From NCBI RefSeq assembly GCF_003991225.1, contig NZ_JTFC01000009.1, positions 1 to 64,000 of the forward strand: DNA of 64,000 nucleotides, read 5' to 3'. Below the pieces are notes generated by a model, which worked only from the letters and a program-made list of their open reading frames with translations, was not told the DNA's origin and did not search any database. The first letter of the stretch is position 1; each line of letters opens with the position of its first letter. Source of the DNA: Candidatus Kurthia intestinigallinarum. Its GTDB lineage: Bacteria; Bacillota; Bacilli; Bacillales_A; Planococcaceae. Shown one piece after another: positions 62,466 through 64,000 of this stretch. Both the position numbers and the translations under genes were made by a program.

Positions 62466-62900
62466 ATGAAGAAAAAATCTTTATTTGCAGCCGCAGCACT
62501 TTCAGCGGTATTATTAGCTGGTTGTGGCGAAAAAGCTGTAACATCTGAACAAGTGAACGCTTCTAAATTAGAAGATTTCGCAACTGAATATTACAATGAA
62601 GCAAAAGACGGTAAAGACGCTGGTCTAATCGTTATTCAAAATGCGACGAACCAATATTTATATGTAAAAGATTTAACAGACAAAGATGGTAACGCAGTGA
62701 AAATCACAGACATGAAATTCACAAAAGAAAACAAAACACGTAACTCAAACTACCGTGTAGACGTTACAACTGAAAAAGTTTCAGATGCTTCAGAAGGCGA
62801 AGCAATTTACAAATTTGAAAATGCTAAAAACATTGAAACACTTGATTTCTATGTAGATGGCAAACGTGATAGCGTAGATAAAGTTTACGCAAACCACTAA
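62466..62900 (+). CDS. Lipoprotein of unknown function
   Basis: A 144-residue protein with signal peptide MKKKSLFAAAALSAVLLAGC (lipobox LAGC, Cys20). The mature domain is small, acidic and Lys/Asp-rich, with YLYVKDLTDKDGNAVKITDM and YRVDVTTEKVSD. ATG 62466 follows CAGGAG; the reading from 62442 lacks a site. The codon use suggests high expression. Confidence 0.78.
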   Translation: MKKKSLFAAAALSAVLLAGCGEKAVTSEQVNASKLEDFATEYYNEAKDGKDAGLIVIQNATNQYLYVKDLTDKDGNAVKITDMKFTKENKTRNSNYRVDVTTEKVSDASEGEAIYKFENAKNIETLDFYVDGKRDSVDKVYANH

Positions 62901-62907
62901 GCATCAT

Positions 62908-62948
62908 TAAAAGAGCCCATGTGCAATTGCGCATGGGCTCTTTTTTTA
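62908..62948. terminator. Terminator
   Basis: AAAAGAGCCCATG-GC/GC-CATGGGCTCTTTTTTT stem; serves the lipoprotein gene and the converging TSUP gene. Confidence 0.93.
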
Positions 62949-62993
62949 TCTTTTCTAGTCAGAAGACGCCCATGTCAAGGGAATAGTAATAGT

Positions 62994-63764
62994 TCAACTA
63001 AAGAAGTAATCATACGTATTTTTAGCAAGTAGTGCAATTGTGACGACAATGAATAATCCTCGTACATAGCCACTGCCTTTTTTAATGGCAAAGCGTGTAC
63101 CAACGATTGCGCCAAAAACTTGTGCAATGCCCATTGGTAGACCGTAGGCATAATTGATTTGCCCAAGTGATGCAAACACGAGTAGAGCTGCGATATTACT
63201 ACCAAAATTTAAAAAACGGGCACTTGTAGCAGCACGTAAAAAATCAAAGCCGATCATGAGAAATGCAAAGATAAAAAATGAACCAGTCCCAGGTCCTAAA
63301 AAGCCATCATATGCACCAATTAAAAAGACGATGAGCATAAAGCCAACAAGTCGTTTTGTCGTTAATTTTTTATATGTTGACATAGAGCCCCAATCTTTTT
63401 TGAACAAAGTATAAATTAAAACGGCAAACAGCATAATAAGCATGAGTGGTTTCATAACAGCGGGATCTATTAAATGAACTGCCCCTGCACCAATCATCGA
63501 CCCGATAAAAACGAGTGGAAATAATTTTTTCACCGCAGTTAAATCTAATTTACCTGAACGATAAAATGTGATGACGGATGTTAAAGAACCCATCGTTCCT
63601 GCTAATTTATTTGTTGCGATAGCGGCTGCAGGATTTAAGCCAGCAAATAATAATGCCGGTAAACCAATTAATCCACCACCACCGACAACAGAATCAATGA
63701 AAGCAGCTAAAAATCCGAAGAGTACAAGAATAAGAAGTAATTGTAGATCTAAATCAAAAATCAA
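62994..63764 (-). CDS. TSUP (TauE/SafE) family transporter
   Basis: A 256-residue membrane protein with about eight hydrophobic segments. It shows the family start AAFIDSVVGGGGLIGLPALL and ATNKLAGTMGSLTS in the first half and GAYDGFLGPGTGSFFIF and TSARFLNFGSNIAALLVF in the second. It likely exports sulfite, sulfonates or related anions. TTG 63764 is the start, with AAAGGA upstream. Divergent from the TrmB regulator, which may control it. Confidence 0.88.
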   Translation of the reverse strand: MIFDLDLQLLLILVLFGFLAAFIDSVVGGGGLIGLPALLFAGLNPAAAIATNKLAGTMGSLTSVITFYRSGKLDLTAVKKLFPLVFIGSMIGAGAVHLIDPAVMKPLMLIMLFAVLIYTLFKKDWGSMSTYKKLTTKRLVGFMLIVFLIGAYDGFLGPGTGSFFIFAFLMIGFDFLRAATSARFLNFGSNIAALLVFASLGQINYAYGLPMGIAQVFGAIVGTRFAIKKGSGYVRGLFIVVTIALLAKNTYDYFFS

Positions 63765-63785
63765 TGTATGCCATTCCTTTCTTCT

Positions 63786-63805
63786 GTTACTACCGTAATA
63801 GTAAC
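63786..63805. promoter_or_regulatory. Palindromic operator between TSUP and TrmB genes
   Basis: GTTACTA-N6-TAGTAAC is a perfect 7+7 inverted repeat in the 90-base divergent gap. It lies 10 bases upstream of an extended -10 (TGCTATACT, 63812-63820) for the regulator gene and just upstream of the transporter ribosome binding site. A likely binding site for the TrmB-type regulator. Confidence 0.65.
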
Positions 63806-63854
63806 TTAATGTGCTATACTTGTAAATAAGAAAAAAAGTAATGGAGGGTATAAC

Positions 63855-64000
63855 ATGGATGAACTAATTCTCCAATTAAAACAATTAGGCTTAACGGAAT
63901 ATGAGGCAAAGGTATATATTGCGCTCGTACAAGAAAGTCCAGCGAGTGCTGCCCAAATTAGTAAATTATCAACCGTGCCAAGAGCGCGTGTTTATGGCAC
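63855..64000 (+). CDS. TrmB-family transcriptional regulator (partial)
   Basis: First 48 residues of a regulator truncated by the window end. ELILQLKQLGLTEYEAKVYI followed by ASAAQISKLSTVPRARVYG is the winged-helix start of the TrmB family, which often senses sugars or other small ligands. GGAGGG precedes ATG 63855. Divergent to the TSUP transporter with a shared palindrome. Confidence 0.88.
   Translation, partial: MDELILQLKQLGLTEYEAKVYIALVQESPASAAQISKLSTVPRARVYG

Overview
The window looks like ordinary chromosome from a low-GC Gram-positive bacterium of the Bacillales, most likely the Lysinibacillus/Kurthia/Solibacillus side (Planococcaceae/Caryophanaceae). The grounds are AGGAGG-type ribosome binding sites, GTG and TTG starts, many strong intrinsic terminators, sigma-A type promoters, Bacillus-style regulatory boxes (a cre site, a GlnR/TnrA box, a Pho-like box), lipoproteins with LAGC/LAAC lipoboxes, and families such as YdjI, YwaF, CzrA/CzcD and AzlCD. 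The genus is an inference. No phage, insertion sequence, plasmid gene or CRISPR array is visible.

Layout. 1-365: 3' end of an rRNA operon (23S-5S spacer, 5S rRNA, tRNA-Lys, terminator). 572-3972: a 2-oxoacid dehydrogenase cluster in the order E2, E1-alpha, E1-beta, with no E3. 4052-10820: the most interesting region. A strong promoter is followed by about 350 nt of highly structured leader and then an intrinsic terminator directly before the first gene. Behind it lies a six-gene polyamine operon (speD, speA, speE, speB, carboxyspermidine dehydrogenase, carboxyspermidine decarboxylase). The operon encodes arginine to agmatine to putrescine and then two different aminopropylation routes: the decarboxylated-SAM route (SpeD/SpeE) and an aspartate-semialdehyde route (dehydrogenase plus decarboxylase).

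10.9-33 kb: mixed housekeeping and accessory genes. These include a HAD nucleotidase, a CPA2 antiporter, AzlCD, a secreted PPC-like protein, a KTSC protein with a cre site, ProC, CtaB, a PhoA-type alkaline phosphatase behind Pho-like repeats, YjdM, a cation-diffusion-facilitator relative that has lost its metal ligands, YwaF, an iron alcohol dehydrogenase, a FAD-linked oxidase, an M20 amidohydrolase, an ADP-ribosylglycohydrolase and an aminotransferase. Three copies of a ~140 bp intergenic repeat sit between 22.2 and 29.4 kb.

33-47 kb: a CzrA/CzcD zinc efflux operon with a visible operator, a lipoprotein multicopper oxidase, NhaC, a CPG2-like peptidase, thiosulfate uptake genes tsuA/tsuB, a membrane diguanylate cyclase, a protein built of about 30 short Tyr/Phe-x-x-x-Gly repeats, and a polar amino acid ABC importer. 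47-64 kb: DUF1835 and HPP proteins, a predicted pseudokinase, an RraA-like protein, a YdjI/YdjG zinc-ribbon pair, an acyl-CoA synthetase, a CAP-domain protein, a protein with a duplicated four-cysteine module, an ammonium transporter behind a GlnR/TnrA box and followed by a GlnD-like nucleotidyltransferase and a DEDDh exonuclease, a TSUP exporter, and a divergent TrmB-type regulator cut by the window end.
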